34,889 bases of DNA from Afipia sp. (GTDB lineage: Bacteria > Pseudomonadota > Alphaproteobacteria > Rhizobiales > Xanthobacteraceae), in the NCBI GenBank assembly GCA_030652315.1, contig JAUSAX010000040.1:1-34889 (forward strand), in the 5' to 3' direction. Below are positions 16,752 through 24,269 of this stretch, piece after piece. The stretch's first letter is position 1; each line of letters begins with the position of its first letter. The notes under the pieces are model-generated. The model was not told the DNA's origin, made no database searches, and saw nothing but the letters and a program-made list of their open reading frames with translations. The translations under genes and the position numbers were made by a program.

Positions 16752-16846
16752 CGTCATTCCGGACAACGCGCATCACGCGTTGATCCGGAATCCCCGACGA
16801 GTTCTGCGAGATTCCGGGTTCGCGCTTCGCGCGCCCCGGAATGACG
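16752..16846. repeat. 95-bp REP-like palindromic element
   Basis: Ends form a perfect 11-bp inverted repeat (CGTCATTCCGG at 16752-16762 and CCGGAATGACG at 16836-16846). Inside are two hairpins: ATTCCGG-A-CAACGCG with CGCGTTG-AT-CCGGAAT (16756-16791), and ATTCCGGG with CCCGGAAT around GC-rich sequence (16811-16842). This is a two-hairpin intergenic repeat located behind the dehydrogenase gene. Confidence 0.8.
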
Positions 16847-16860
16847 TGGTCATGTCGCTC

Positions 16861-17076
16861 TCACGGCCGCATGAAGGCGAAGTCGGTGTCGGGATCGCAG
16901 TTGTCAGCGAGGAAGTGCAGTTCCGACTGCACATCCGACACGCTCCTCGTCTCAAGATATTTTGCGACGATGAGACCGAGCAGCGAGCGGCAAACTCCGT
17001 CGTCATCCAATCCTGCGGCTTTTGCTTCCGCCAGAGCCGCCGCGAAGTGACGGTTTGCGATTTCGGATGCGGACAT
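16861..17076 (-). CDS. Small hypothetical protein under probable FNR/FixK control
   Basis: 71-aa soluble, mostly helical protein with an acidic C-terminal half and one cysteine each in DGVCRSL and ADNCDPD. No domain recognised. AGGAAA before the ATG is a good ribosome binding site. A perfect TTGAT-N4-ATCAA palindrome lies upstream at 17130-17143, centred about 60 bases before the ATG, which would suit a transcript starting near 17095. This implies induction at low oxygen and a possible role in microaerobic or anaerobic adaptation. Confidence 0.68.
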   Translation of the reverse strand: MSASEIANRHFAAALAEAKAAGLDDDGVCRSLLGLIVAKYLETRSVSDVQSELHFLADNCDPDTDFAFMRP

Positions 17077-17102
17077 TTGGCTTTCCTGTTTGCTGGTCCC
17101 GG

Positions 17103-17143
17103 CTTGTACACCGGAACCATACGCGGCCCTTGATCCGGATCAA
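17103..17143 (-). promoter_or_regulatory. Candidate class II FNR/FixK promoter
   Basis: TTGATCCGGATCAA at 17130-17143 matches the FNR/FixK consensus TTGAT-N4-ATCAA exactly. On the minus strand TACAAG at 17108-17103 lies where a -10 hexamer is expected if the site is centred at -41.5. The start codon at 17076 would then follow a leader of about 18 bases containing the ribosome binding site. All three distances agree. Confidence 0.65.
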
Positions 17144-17165
17144 ACAGGGCGTGCGCCCGCGGCGC

Positions 17166-17390
17166 TTATTCCGCTCCGAAATACGGCCTGGGCGTTTCTC
17201 TCCCGGATATTTTTTCCATCGACGCGGGGCCGGTCAACCACAAGGGCGTTCGGGCCGTTTGCCTCGGGGCAGCCTTGTCGATGATGACAGTCATCATGAT
17301 CAACTGTGTATGAATCAGGACGGGATCGTCGGTCGCGGATGCGGCCTTGATCAGGGTACGGAGATGTTTGAACGCCTGAGCGGACTCCAT
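17166..17390 (-). CDS. Small hypothetical protein
   Basis: 74-aa protein without recognised domain. The N-terminal part (MESAQAFKHLRTLIKAASATDDPVLIHTQLIMMTVIIDKA) predicts two helices; the C-terminus is Pro/Thr-rich. AGGAGAG stands at ideal distance before the ATG, which is the main support. It lies between two other short minus-strand genes and has its own unusual upstream repeats (17421-17468), so it may have a separate promoter. Confidence 0.6.
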   Translation of the reverse strand: MESAQAFKHLRTLIKAASATDDPVLIHTQLIMMTVIIDKAAPRQTARTPLWLTGPASMEKISGRETPRPYFGAE

Positions 17391-17420
17391 GCGGGTCTCT
17401 CCTGTGTGCTCAATCCGGAA

Positions 17421-17468
17421 CTAACTCGAAAGGCTTAACTCCAAAGACTTCAACTAATCACTTCAACT
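17421..17468. repeat. Four direct repeats of a CTTCAACT-like unit
   Basis: CTAACT (17421), CTTAACT (17434), CTTCAACT (17448) and CTTCAACT (17461) recur every 13-14 bases in the gap upstream of the minus-strand gene that starts at 17390. On that strand the unit reads AGTTGAAG. The array overlaps the 3' end of the neighbouring gene. It could be a multi-site operator. Confidence 0.4.
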
Positions 17469-17672
17469 CCAAGGGCTCTCGACGATCTTCGCCGGCCTGG
17501 AACGGCTTCGTTGGCCGATCCGCTCCAGCGCCTGAGCGACCTGATCGCTGTCGAGTACGGACCGCAGACTGTCGATTGTTGTCTTGCGGTCCTGTGGACC
17601 AGAGCCGGTGTCGCGGCCGAGGATGCGACGCGCTTCCTGAACAGCCGCGATGACAGTTTCCTGATCATCCAT
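17463..17672 (-). CDS. Small hypothetical protein
   Basis: 69-aa charged, helical protein (MDDQETVIAAVQEARRILG start) with no recognised domain. The ATG at 17672 follows a G-rich stretch (GGCGGGG); the open frame extends upstream to 17786 but without a better start. It belongs to a run of three short minus-strand genes (16.9-17.7 kb). Length and composition fit a regulator or partner protein, but nothing specific can be claimed. Confidence 0.5.
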   Translation of the reverse strand: MDDQETVIAAVQEARRILGRDTGSGPQDRKTTIDSLRSVLDSDQVAQALERIGQRSRSRPAKIVESPWS

Positions 17673-17792
17673 TGTCGTGAACCCCGCCTTCTCAACACAG
17701 CTTGAGAGTTTCAACCCAGAGGCAGCGGTTTCGTTCCAACGGCTGATTGCCGCCGGGCGTGTTCCTCGCAGTCGCGGAAAATGCAATGCCCG

Positions 17793-18773
17793 TTACGGCT
17801 TGCCGCCGGTCCCGACGGGGTCCGGCTTGACATCGAGTGTATCCGATTGACGCGCGAGACGTGCGCGCCGCGCACTGATGGTTCGTGTCCAGACCTCGTG
17901 AAATTTCGCGGCGATGCGCTTGTCGATATGCGGGCCGATCAGCTTCGTCATGGCGAAGGTGAGGTCCTCGTATTCGTACGCGCATCCTTCGGCGCGCTTC
18001 TTTGGCAGGTAGTCCTTCTCGACGACGTCGGCAAACAGCTTCTTGTCCGCGCCATAGGCGATGCACAGGACGTTGAATGCGCGCTGGGCCGGCAGGGAAT
18101 GTTCGTCCGAAAACGCATTGAGCGGAACGGTGACGTGCGGTCCCTGCGGCATCTGAAGGTTGTAACTGTAGGCCGAACCCAGGATCATTCTGCGCGCATC
18201 GTCCTTGCCGAGCCGCAACATGAGATATGCCGAGAACTGATCGGCGGCATCTTCTTCCCGGCCGAGCACGGGTATCTCCAGCATGTGAAAAACGGCGTGC
18301 CCGGTCTCGTGCAGGAACACATCGAGAGCCGGACCCAGCATGGTGTCCGCCCGGGAAATCCCGATGGGTAGGTCCTGCTTCGGCGCGTTCTTCTGGATCT
18401 CCGCCAGCAGTTCATAACAGACCGTGATGACTTCATTCTCATACCAGGCGTTGGCAACGCCGTCGCACCCTGCGACCTTGAGCATCAGCGGATAGGGAAG
18501 GCGAAGCGGACTGAGTAACTCCTGCAGGTTTTCGAGAGCGCGGCCCTGCTTCATCTGGTCATGGATCGGCTGATGCGCCGGATTCTTCGGCGGCACGTAC
18601 TCGTACTGGATCTGGTTGGGTTTGCCTCTCGGGGCTGCGTTCGCGGTGCCGATGGCCGACAGCGCCAGAACAATGGCTATGAGCGTTGCAGCGGCAATGG
18701 CCGCAGGTCTTCGCCGCATCGCGCCGCCGGATGTTGCGTCCGGCGCCAATTCACCATCCATGGGACCGCGCAT
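17793..18773 (-). CDS. DUF4344-type secreted or membrane-anchored metallopeptidase
   Basis: 326 aa from ATG 18773 (an adjacent ATG at 18776 or a TTG at 18809 are alternatives; GGGAG suits 18773). An N-terminal hydrophobic segment (RRRPAAIAAATLIAIVLALSAIG) exports or anchors the protein. The zincin motif HETGH is at 155-159, with an acidic EEDAADQFS about 14 residues later that can supply the third ligand, and conserved-looking cysteines in AGCDGVAN and ITVCYEL. This layout matches DUF4344, a predicted metallopeptidase family without known substrate. The last nine residues (PDPVGTGGKP region) come from a 30-base segment repeated near 23.56 kb. Divergent from the hemoglobin gene. Confidence 0.8.
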   Translation of the reverse strand: MRGPMDGELAPDATSGGAMRRRPAAIAAATLIAIVLALSAIGTANAAPRGKPNQIQYEYVPPKNPAHQPIHDQMKQGRALENLQELLSPLRLPYPLMLKVAGCDGVANAWYENEVITVCYELLAEIQKNAPKQDLPIGISRADTMLGPALDVFLHETGHAVFHMLEIPVLGREEDAADQFSAYLMLRLGKDDARRMILGSAYSYNLQMPQGPHVTVPLNAFSDEHSLPAQRAFNVLCIAYGADKKLFADVVEKDYLPKKRAEGCAYEYEDLTFAMTKLIGPHIDKRIAAKFHEVWTRTISARRARLARQSDTLDVKPDPVGTGGKP

Positions 18774-18896
18774 CATGTTCTCCCGCTGGCGAGCGTCACT
18801 CTTGGTCAAGGCAGCAAGAATGCGCGCGCTGCGTCAACCGGAAAGTGAAGGCTGTACGCGGTTGCCTGAGGCGGGGCGGCGGCTTACATCAGCCGC

Positions 18897-19319
18897 ATGA
18901 CCGACCAGACAGCTCCCGCCATTCACACCTTCCATCCCGACCTGACCGAAGAGAAGATCGCGCAACTCGTGGCGACATTCTACGGCCGCGCCCGCGCCGA
19001 CGATGTCATCGGGCCGATCTTCAACGCGGCGGTGAAAGACTGGGACCATCATATCGCGCAGATCAGCGATTTCTGGTCATCGATGCTGCTCAAGACCGGC
19101 CGCTACGAAGGCCGCCCCATGCGCCCGCATCTGATGCTGCCGATCAAGGGCGAACACTTCGACCGCTGGCTTCAGCTATTCGAAAAGACCGCGCGCGAAA
19201 TCTTCGAGGGCGACGTGGCCGAGGCCTTCATCATCCGCGCCCGCCGCATCGCCGACAGCTTCGAGATGGGCATCGCCACCACGCGCGGCGAGATCGCACG
19301 GCCCAGGCATAGTGTGTAA
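18897..19319 (+). CDS. Group III truncated hemoglobin
   Basis: 140-aa truncated globin of the P (III) class. Family pattern: the helix-B segment with FYGRAR (Tyr29), the WDHHIAQISDFWSSMLLKTGRY block, and the LPIKGEHFDRWLQLF block with probable proximal His87 and Trp91. Such proteins bind O2 or NO in the cytoplasm; known members from Campylobacter and Methylacidiphilum support a role in oxygen or NO handling. The start has no strong ribosome binding site. The 5' gap towards the divergent metallopeptidase is about 120 bases and shows no FNR-type site. Confidence 0.92.
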   Translation: MTDQTAPAIHTFHPDLTEEKIAQLVATFYGRARADDVIGPIFNAAVKDWDHHIAQISDFWSSMLLKTGRYEGRPMRPHLMLPIKGEHFDRWLQLFEKTAREIFEGDVAEAFIIRARRIADSFEMGIATTRGEIARPRHSV

Positions 19320-19328
19320 AGCGGACGA

Positions 19329-19353
19329 GGGAGCTGACTGACAGCCAACTCCC
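19329..19353. terminator. Hairpin between convergent genes
   Basis: GGGAGCTG (19329-19336) and CAACTCCC (19346-19353) pair over eight positions with one wobble. It sits between the hemoglobin stop and the Bug-protein stop and may act on either strand; no T tract follows. Confidence 0.4.
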
Positions 19354-19382
19354 CGGAATCGTCGCGCCTCAGGGTGTAACCC

Positions 19383-20339
19383 TCACTCGATGATCTCGAT
19401 TCCGGCGGCGGAGACCATCTTGCGGTGGATGTCGAGCTGCCGCTTCACAAGCGCACCGAGGTCTTCCGGTGTCGATGGCGTCAGCGCAAAATCCTGCTCG
19501 ACCATCCGCTTCTTCACAGCGGGATCGGACATAGCCTCCTTGAATGCAGTGTTCAGCAAGGCAACGATGTCGCGGGGCATGTTCGGCGGACCGAACAAGC
19601 CTAGCCATGGCTCGATCTTGAAATCCGGAAAGCCTGCTTCGGCCATGGTCGGCACGTCCGGCGCGGCGGCGCTGCGCTTTTCGAGAATGGTCGCCAGTGC
19701 CAGGATCTTCCCGTCCTTCACCTGAGGAAGACCTGTGCCGGAAGTCGCAACCATCGCCTGGATACGGTTGGTAATCAGGTCGGTGATGGCAGGCGGCTCG
19801 CCCTTGTAGGGGACGGGCGTCACATCGAGATTGTTCGCGGCGACAACAGACGCGAAAGCCAGGCGGCCCGTGATATTGCCCGAGCCGTAGGCGAGTTTGC
19901 CGGGGTTCGCCTTGGCATAGGCGATCAGCTCCTGCAGGGTTTTGGCCGGGACATCCTTGCTGACGTAGAGAAAGAAGTTGTAGCGGCCGATCTCGGTGAT
20001 CGGCGTGAAATCGGCGGTCACATCGTAGGGCGGCGTCTTGCGCGTGGCCGGCACGCCGGACATCGCGCTGTTGGTAGCGAGCATGATGGTATAGCCGTCC
20101 GCCGGACTGCGCTTCAACTCGGTTGCCGCGATCGCGCCGTCAGCCCCTGGCTTGTTGTCGATGATGATCTGCTGGCCCAGCTTTTTCGAGATATTCTCGC
20201 CAAAAGTGCGCGCGATCACGTCAGTGGAGGATCCGGCCGGGAAGTGGACGATGAGCCGGACCGGACGGGTGGGAAAGTCGGCAGCCGAGGCCTGGCCGAT
20301 GCCCAAAACTATGCAAGTCGCGATCAAAATCTTCCGCAA
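19383..20339 (-). CDS. Bug/TctC-type tripartite tricarboxylate transporter receptor
   Basis: 318-aa periplasmic binding protein of the Bug family, which captures carboxylate-bearing solutes for TctAB permeases. Signal peptide MRKILIATCIVLGIGQASAA; typical FPTRPVRLIVHFPAGSSTDVIAR, the NKPGADGAIAA loop and PVPYKGEPPAITDLI. The start is a TTG at 20339: CGGAGGAG stands six bases upstream and this start gives a clean signal peptide, whereas the ATG at 20381 would bury it. No TctA or TctB gene is nearby. It is divergent from a LysR regulator, which probably controls it. Confidence 0.9.
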   Translation of the reverse strand: MRKILIATCIVLGIGQASAADFPTRPVRLIVHFPAGSSTDVIARTFGENISKKLGQQIIIDNKPGADGAIAATELKRSPADGYTIMLATNSAMSGVPATRKTPPYDVTADFTPITEIGRYNFFLYVSKDVPAKTLQELIAYAKANPGKLAYGSGNITGRLAFASVVAANNLDVTPVPYKGEPPAITDLITNRIQAMVATSGTGLPQVKDGKILALATILEKRSAAAPDVPTMAEAGFPDFKIEPWLGLFGPPNMPRDIVALLNTAFKEAMSDPAVKKRMVEQDFALTPSTPEDLGALVKRQLDIHRKMVSAAGIEIIE

Positions 20340-20410
20340 AACGGTCTCCTCCGCAGGGGTTCTGTGTGCTTTTGCGATCACATAGGAGGTGGACCATCCA
20401 ATGAGTCAAA

Positions 20411-20446
20411 TGATATATTTCGGGTGGATCAATCGATGGCATCGAT
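20411..20446. promoter_or_regulatory. Possible LysR-type operator between divergent genes
   Basis: The 109-base gap between the Bug-receptor gene and the LysR gene holds TGAT-N13-ATCA (20411-20431) and ATCGAT-GGC-ATCGAT (20432-20446). LysR regulators commonly bind dyads of this kind in such gaps. Which one is bound cannot be told. Confidence 0.35.
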
Positions 20447-20448
20447 GA

Positions 20449-21363
20449 ATGATTGAGCTTCGGCATCTTCGGTATTTTCTGGAAATTGCACGCTCCGAGC
20501 ACATTACGCGCGCGGCGGAAGCGCTGCATGTCACGCAGTCAACGCTGTCGCACCAGATCGGACAGCTAGAGGCGCTGCTTGGAACCCGGCTCTTTGACCG
20601 CGTTGGGCGCGGAATTCAACTGACCGACGCGGGGCGAACATTCTCGGACTACGCGCGGCGCGCGCTGGAGGAGGTCGACGAGGGGCGGTTTGCGCTGGAC
20701 GGCCTTCGCGACCTCGTGCGCGGTCGGCTGCGGATCGGCGTGATCCACACCTACAACACCACGCTGCTTCCCGCCGTGATCGCGGAGTTCGCTCACGCAT
20801 ATCCCGGGATTCATGTTTCCATTGAAGACTTGCCGGCGCCGGACATCGCGGCACAGGTTGCGAGCGGAGCGCTGCATCTGGGTCTCTCGTTCGCAACACC
20901 AGGGCGCACGGACGTTGAAGCGGAGTCTCTGTTCTCGGAGCGGCTGATGCTCGTCGTTCGGGACGATCATCCGCTGGCGCGGCGAAAATCCGTCAGCGCG
21001 CGGATGCTGACGGGCCTGCGGCTGACGGTACAGACCGAACGGTTCCTGTCGCGCCGGATCATCGATGCCGAACTGGGGAGATGGATCGAGGGCGACATCT
21101 GGCTGGAGATGAGTTCGATCGGCGCAATGCTCGAGACGATCCGTCTTCAGGGGCAGACGGCCGCGATCCTGTTCGAGCGCGCCATCGGCGAGGAGAGCGG
21201 TCTGAGGCAGATCGAAATCGTCCAGCCGCGTGTGACGCGGACCGCGGCTATCATATGGCGCAGCGGCCGCGCGCGCAGCCGCGCGGCGACCGAAATCGCC
21301 GCAGCCGTCCGGCGGCACTGCAAGGCCGCAGGGCTGTCTGTGAAGCGGACTGCGCGGCGCTAG
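20449..21363 (+). CDS. LysR-family transcriptional regulator (CynR/CysB-like)
   Basis: 304-aa regulator. Residues 1-60 form the winged helix-turn-helix (LRHLRYFLEIARSEHITRAAEALHVTQSTLSHQIGQLE), then a linker helix and a two-lobed effector domain starting at LRIGVIHTYNTTLLP. The sequence favours the CynR/CbbR-like group, but the effector is unknown. It is divergent from the Bug receptor at 19.4-20.3 kb, the normal arrangement for a LysR protein and its target, so a carboxylate ligand of that transporter is a reasonable guess. No ribosome binding site is visible before ATG 20449. Confidence 0.92.
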   Translation: MIELRHLRYFLEIARSEHITRAAEALHVTQSTLSHQIGQLEALLGTRLFDRVGRGIQLTDAGRTFSDYARRALEEVDEGRFALDGLRDLVRGRLRIGVIHTYNTTLLPAVIAEFAHAYPGIHVSIEDLPAPDIAAQVASGALHLGLSFATPGRTDVEAESLFSERLMLVVRDDHPLARRKSVSARMLTGLRLTVQTERFLSRRIIDAELGRWIEGDIWLEMSSIGAMLETIRLQGQTAAILFERAIGEESGLRQIEIVQPRVTRTAAIIWRSGRARSRAATEIAAAVRRHCKAAGLSVKRTARR

Positions 21364-21375
21364 GATGCGAGCTCC

Positions 21376-21402
21376 GGGCAGCTGATCGATAGTCAGCTGC
21401 CC
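21376..21402. terminator. Perfect 9-bp hairpin between convergent genes
   Basis: GGGCAGCTG (21376-21384) and CAGCTGCCC (21394-21402) flank a 9-base loop, 13 bases behind the LysR stop and 33 bases behind the convergent Bug-gene stop. There is no T tract, so the mode of termination is uncertain. Confidence 0.5.
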
Positions 21403-21434
21403 ACGATCGCGCCGTCAATGTTAGTCGATCTTGG

Positions 21435-22403
21435 CTAATCGATTTTGACGTCGGCCGCGGTGATGACCTGCTTCCAGCGCGCGATCTCCTCGCCGACGAA
21501 CGTCCGGAATTCCTCCGGCGTGGTGCCCATGGCGACGATGCCCTGCTGCTCGAGCTTCTTCTTCAAGTCAGGATCGGCGAGGGCCTTCTTCGCCTCGGCG
21601 GACATGCGCTCGACGATCTCCTTGGGTACGCCCGCCGGCGCGACGATGCCGGCCCAGGTTCCGGAGGCAAAATCCTTCACGCCTTGCTCGTTCAGGGTCG
21701 GCATATCGCCGGCCGCCGGAACGCGCTCCTTCGCCGCCACGCCGAGCGCCTTGGCGTTGCCCGCGCGCACCTGCTCCATCAAAGGCCCGATGATATCGAA
21801 CATGACGTTGATCTGGCCGCCGACCAGATCCTGCAGCGCGCCTGCCGTACCCTTGTAAGGCACGTGCTGAAGATTGATGCCTTCGCGGCTCTTGAGCATC
21901 TCCATGGTCAGGTGCGCCGCAGAGCCGACGCCGCTGGACGCGAAATTGAGCTGGCCCGGCTTCGCCTTGGCCAGCGCGATGAACTCCTTCATGTCTTTCG
22001 CAGGCAGCGAGGGCGTCGCGATCAGGATCAGCGGCGCGACGCTCATCAGCGAGACATAGGTGAAATCTTTCTCCGTGTTGTAAGGCAGGTTTGCCTTGAG
22101 CGTCGCATTGACCGCATGTGCCGCGATCACGGTGCCGAAGGTGTAGCCGTCGGGCGCGGCCTTGGCGACCACGTCGGTGCCGATCGCGGCGTTGGCGCCT
22201 GGTTTGTTTTCGATGACGATGCTCTGCCCAAGCGAGGCCGCGATCTTCTCCGAGACAAGGCGCGCCATCATGTCGGTGTAACCGCCCGGCGTGTAGGGCA
22301 CGACCATGCGGATCGGCCGGTTCGGCCAGCTCTGGGCCGATGCGCCGCCGGTGCAGGCGGTGATGACGACAAGCGCTCCGAGCGCGCGGACGAGGGACTT
22401 CAT
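21435..22403 (-). CDS. Second Bug/TctC-type substrate-binding protein
   Basis: 322-aa receptor of the same family as the one at 19.4 kb but clearly distinct in sequence. Signal peptide of about 24 residues (ending GGASAQ), SWPNRPIRMVVPYTPGGYTDMMAR opening, ENKPGANAAIGTDVVAKAAPDGYT and HVPYKGTAGALQDLVGGQI. AAGGAAGGAAAA before the ATG is a strong ribosome binding site. No membrane partner genes are adjacent. Expansion of orphan Bug genes is typical of Bradyrhizobium-like and Bordetella-like genomes. Ligand unknown, probably a carboxylate. Confidence 0.9.
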   Translation of the reverse strand: MKSLVRALGALVVITACTGGASAQSWPNRPIRMVVPYTPGGYTDMMARLVSEKIAASLGQSIVIENKPGANAAIGTDVVAKAAPDGYTFGTVIAAHAVNATLKANLPYNTEKDFTYVSLMSVAPLILIATPSLPAKDMKEFIALAKAKPGQLNFASSGVGSAAHLTMEMLKSREGINLQHVPYKGTAGALQDLVGGQINVMFDIIGPLMEQVRAGNAKALGVAAKERVPAAGDMPTLNEQGVKDFASGTWAGIVAPAGVPKEIVERMSAEAKKALADPDLKKKLEQQGIVAMGTTPEEFRTFVGEEIARWKQVITAADVKID

Positions 22404-22726
22404 TTCAGCGTTTTCCTTCCTTGAAGTGCGGCTTTCTAACGAGCCGCAGCTTTTGATTTATTGGTTTTCTTCCCGTGTCGCATGGGTGCGGCGCGAGCAG
22501 GCTTGGATGCTACATCAATTGAGAGCAGAGTGGGAAGGTGCGTCGCATCGCGATGGTGCGCGGCCAAAGCATAGCGTGTGAGCGCAATCCCGGAGTTGCT
22601 GCACCCGATCCGGGCGGCATTTTCTGGCCGCGTAAATCATGTACTTGCGTCGTCAGTTATCGTAGTTGTGACCGTTCTTCTGTTTGCAAGCTACGCAGGG
22701 CAAAATGCCCTCTGGGTGGGGTTGTC
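22404..22726. other. Gene-less stretch between Bug gene and frameshifted gene
   Basis: 323 bases. The first part must carry the promoter of the minus-strand Bug gene. I see no gene, no clear palindrome apart from a weak GCGGC/GCCGC pair near 22614-22632, and no recognised operator. Confidence 0.5.
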
Positions 22727-23538
22727 ATGATCCGGTCGATCGTGTTTTTTGTCGTTCTTGCATTTGTTTCCCCGGCTTTCGCACAATCCGCACCACCGCA
22801 ACCGGCCTCGCCGCAGCACCTGCGAAGAAGCCCCCGGCGAAGCGCGCGCCGCCGAAAGCAGCCGCTGCACCGGCTCCTGAAACCGGACCTTGCATTGGCG
22901 TTATTCCCGCTGTCGGCGACGCCTTTGGCGTGCAAAGGGTGGGCATGACGGTTTTCGGCAACGAGTACACCGAAATCCCGATTGCTTGGGGACTGGACGA
23001 TCTCGTCGTGGCCCGCGTCCGCGCGGCGGCGCCTCGCGGCTTTGTGGTCAAGCGGATTCCGTTCGCGAAGTCTGCCTTTGACCCCTTTTACAATCCGCCG
23101 CGCACGCTCATTCGTGAGCCGGGCAACGACCTGGTGGACATTGTCCGGCGGATCGCATCGTCTGCGGGGTGCGAGCGTTATGTCGTTGTCACGAAGTGGA
23201 GCAGCCGCTTCGGCTCGACGAACCAATCCGTGATGGGGGTCGGTCTGGTCCACGTGAAGGGACCTCTCAACAGCAAGACCCTGCTTTTCGCCATCACGAA
23301 TGCAATCGTCTACGATCGAAACTTTGCCAAGGCGAAACAGGCATTTGTACAGGTCGACGACAAATCCATGATCGCTCGTTCGCTTGTCGACGTGCTGACG
23401 GGTCCCAGCCGTGAGCTCGACGAGTCCGCGTGGCCTGATCGGCCCGCGGCGGCAGATACACCGAGGAACAGGGATGTTGCACGCGCCTTGCTGACGGAGG
23501 GTTTGGATAAGACGCTGCCGGGGCTGCTTGCGCAGTAG
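22727..23538 (+). pseudogene. Secreted hypothetical protein split by a frameshift
   Basis: The signal peptide MIRSIVFFVVLAFVSPAFAQ and SAPPQPASPQ are encoded from ATG 22727 in one frame; that frame then turns into an Arg-rich run and stops at 22948. From about 22800 the adjacent frame carries an Ala/Lys/Pro linker (APAKKPPAKRAPPK) and a folded-looking domain of about 230 residues (GPCIGVIPAVGDAFGVQRVGM to the stop at 23538). A -1 shift (one base lost) between about 22786 and 22840, a GC-rich stretch with a C5 run, joins them into a protein of about 270 aa. I do not recognise the domain. Sequencing error, real mutation, or programmed shift are all open. GGTGGGG precedes the ATG. Confidence 0.7.
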
Positions 23539-23555
23539 CGGAATATTGCCCGCCT

Positions 23556-23643
23556 ACGGCTTGCCGCCGGTCCCGACGCGGTCGAGGCACCATTAACAGG
23601 CGTTCGGACTTTCCCGGAACGACGATCCCGCGCCCCGGCATGC
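23556..23643 (-). pseudogene. Decayed 3' fragment of the small membrane-protein gene found at 24.0 kb
   Basis: On the minus strand this reads GSSFRESPNAC, stop, WCLDRVGTGGKP, stop. The intact gene at 24012-24212 ends GSSFWTSPNAWYWCLDRVEAGGKP. The relic keeps the last about 28 codons with one internal TAA and has lost the N-terminal part. Confidence 0.7.
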
Positions 23644-23646
23644 CGC

Positions 23647-23919
23647 CTAGCCGCGCGCCAGAAAAGGAAACGTCTGTCGAATCCACGCCACAGGATCGCC
23701 AATCAGGCCGAGCGCATGCAGCAGCACGGCGATGGCGAAGCCAACGAACGCGGCCTTGCAGAGAACGGTGAACCAGAACCCGCCGGGGTTTTCCTGACGA
23801 TCAATGGTCCATGCGGGCTTGGTCGTCGCCGCCTTGCCGCTTCGGATGTCGCTCGCGACGGACCACAGCGCGACAAGACCCGCGATTGCGAAAACGGCGG
23901 TGCCTAGAGTGAGGGGCAT
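23647..23919 (-). CDS. Small two-helix membrane protein
   Basis: 90-aa protein with two predicted membrane helices (LGTAVFAIAGLVALWSVA and FVGFAIAVLLHALGLI) joined by a basic loop containing WTIDRQENPGGFWFTV. The R-x-x-x-P-x-x-FW arrangement recurs in short bacterial membrane proteins of unknown role. The N-terminus at ATG 23919 lacks a clear ribosome binding site, but hydrophobic pattern and codon use support it. It is the last of a row of small minus-strand genes (24.5 to 23.6 kb). Confidence 0.65.
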   Translation of the reverse strand: MPLTLGTAVFAIAGLVALWSVASDIRSGKAATTKPAWTIDRQENPGGFWFTVLCKAAFVGFAIAVLLHALGLIGDPVAWIRQTFPFLARG

Positions 23920-24011
23920 TGAGGGGGCTGTCTCGGTTTGCTGAGGCGGGAAGTCGGCCTTGTGGATGTGTCGTGCGAAGGAGCAGAGAGGTTCGAAGAC
24001 GTGTTGCCGCG

Positions 24012-24212
24012 TTAAGGCTTGCCGCCGGCCTCGACGCGGTCGAGGCACCAGTACCAGGCGTTCGGGCTTGTCCAGAACGACGATCCGACGCGGTGGCACG
24101 CGGCCTTCGCGTGGGGCGAGGCGTTGCGCATGAATGAGATCTGCTGCCAGCCCCACAGCAGGGACGCGACGATGATGAATGCGATCGCGCCAAAATGCAG
24201 GGTGCGGTTCAT
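24012..24212 (-). CDS. Tiny membrane-anchored protein, intact copy of a local family
   Basis: 66-aa protein with one N-terminal hydrophobic helix (LHFGAIAFIIVASLLWGWQQI) and an exported or cytosolic tail with two or three cysteines (KAACHRVGSSFW, WYWCLDRV). No function known. Two relatives are in the window: a decayed 3' relic at 23556-23643 and a copy at 24667-24948 whose 3' end comes from a repeat. No strong ribosome binding site. The closeness of the copies points to local duplication. Confidence 0.6.
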   Translation of the reverse strand: MNRTLHFGAIAFIIVASLLWGWQQISFMRNASPHAKAACHRVGSSFWTSPNAWYWCLDRVEAGGKP

Positions 24213-24269
24213 GCGCGAAGTCTAGCGCGGGATCGTTTCCCGTTGATGAACCGGGCAGGGGAACGGCGG

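Noticed and set aside
17702..17716. TTGA-GAGTT-TCAA as a second FixK/FNR site
   Set aside because: The spacer is five bases instead of six, and the flanking genes give no suitable promoter geometry.
22684..22800. TTG start at 22684 as the true start of the frameshifted gene
   Set aside because: It would yield a cysteine-rich, non-hydrophobic N-terminus, while the adjacent frame carries a clear signal peptide with a ribosome binding site.
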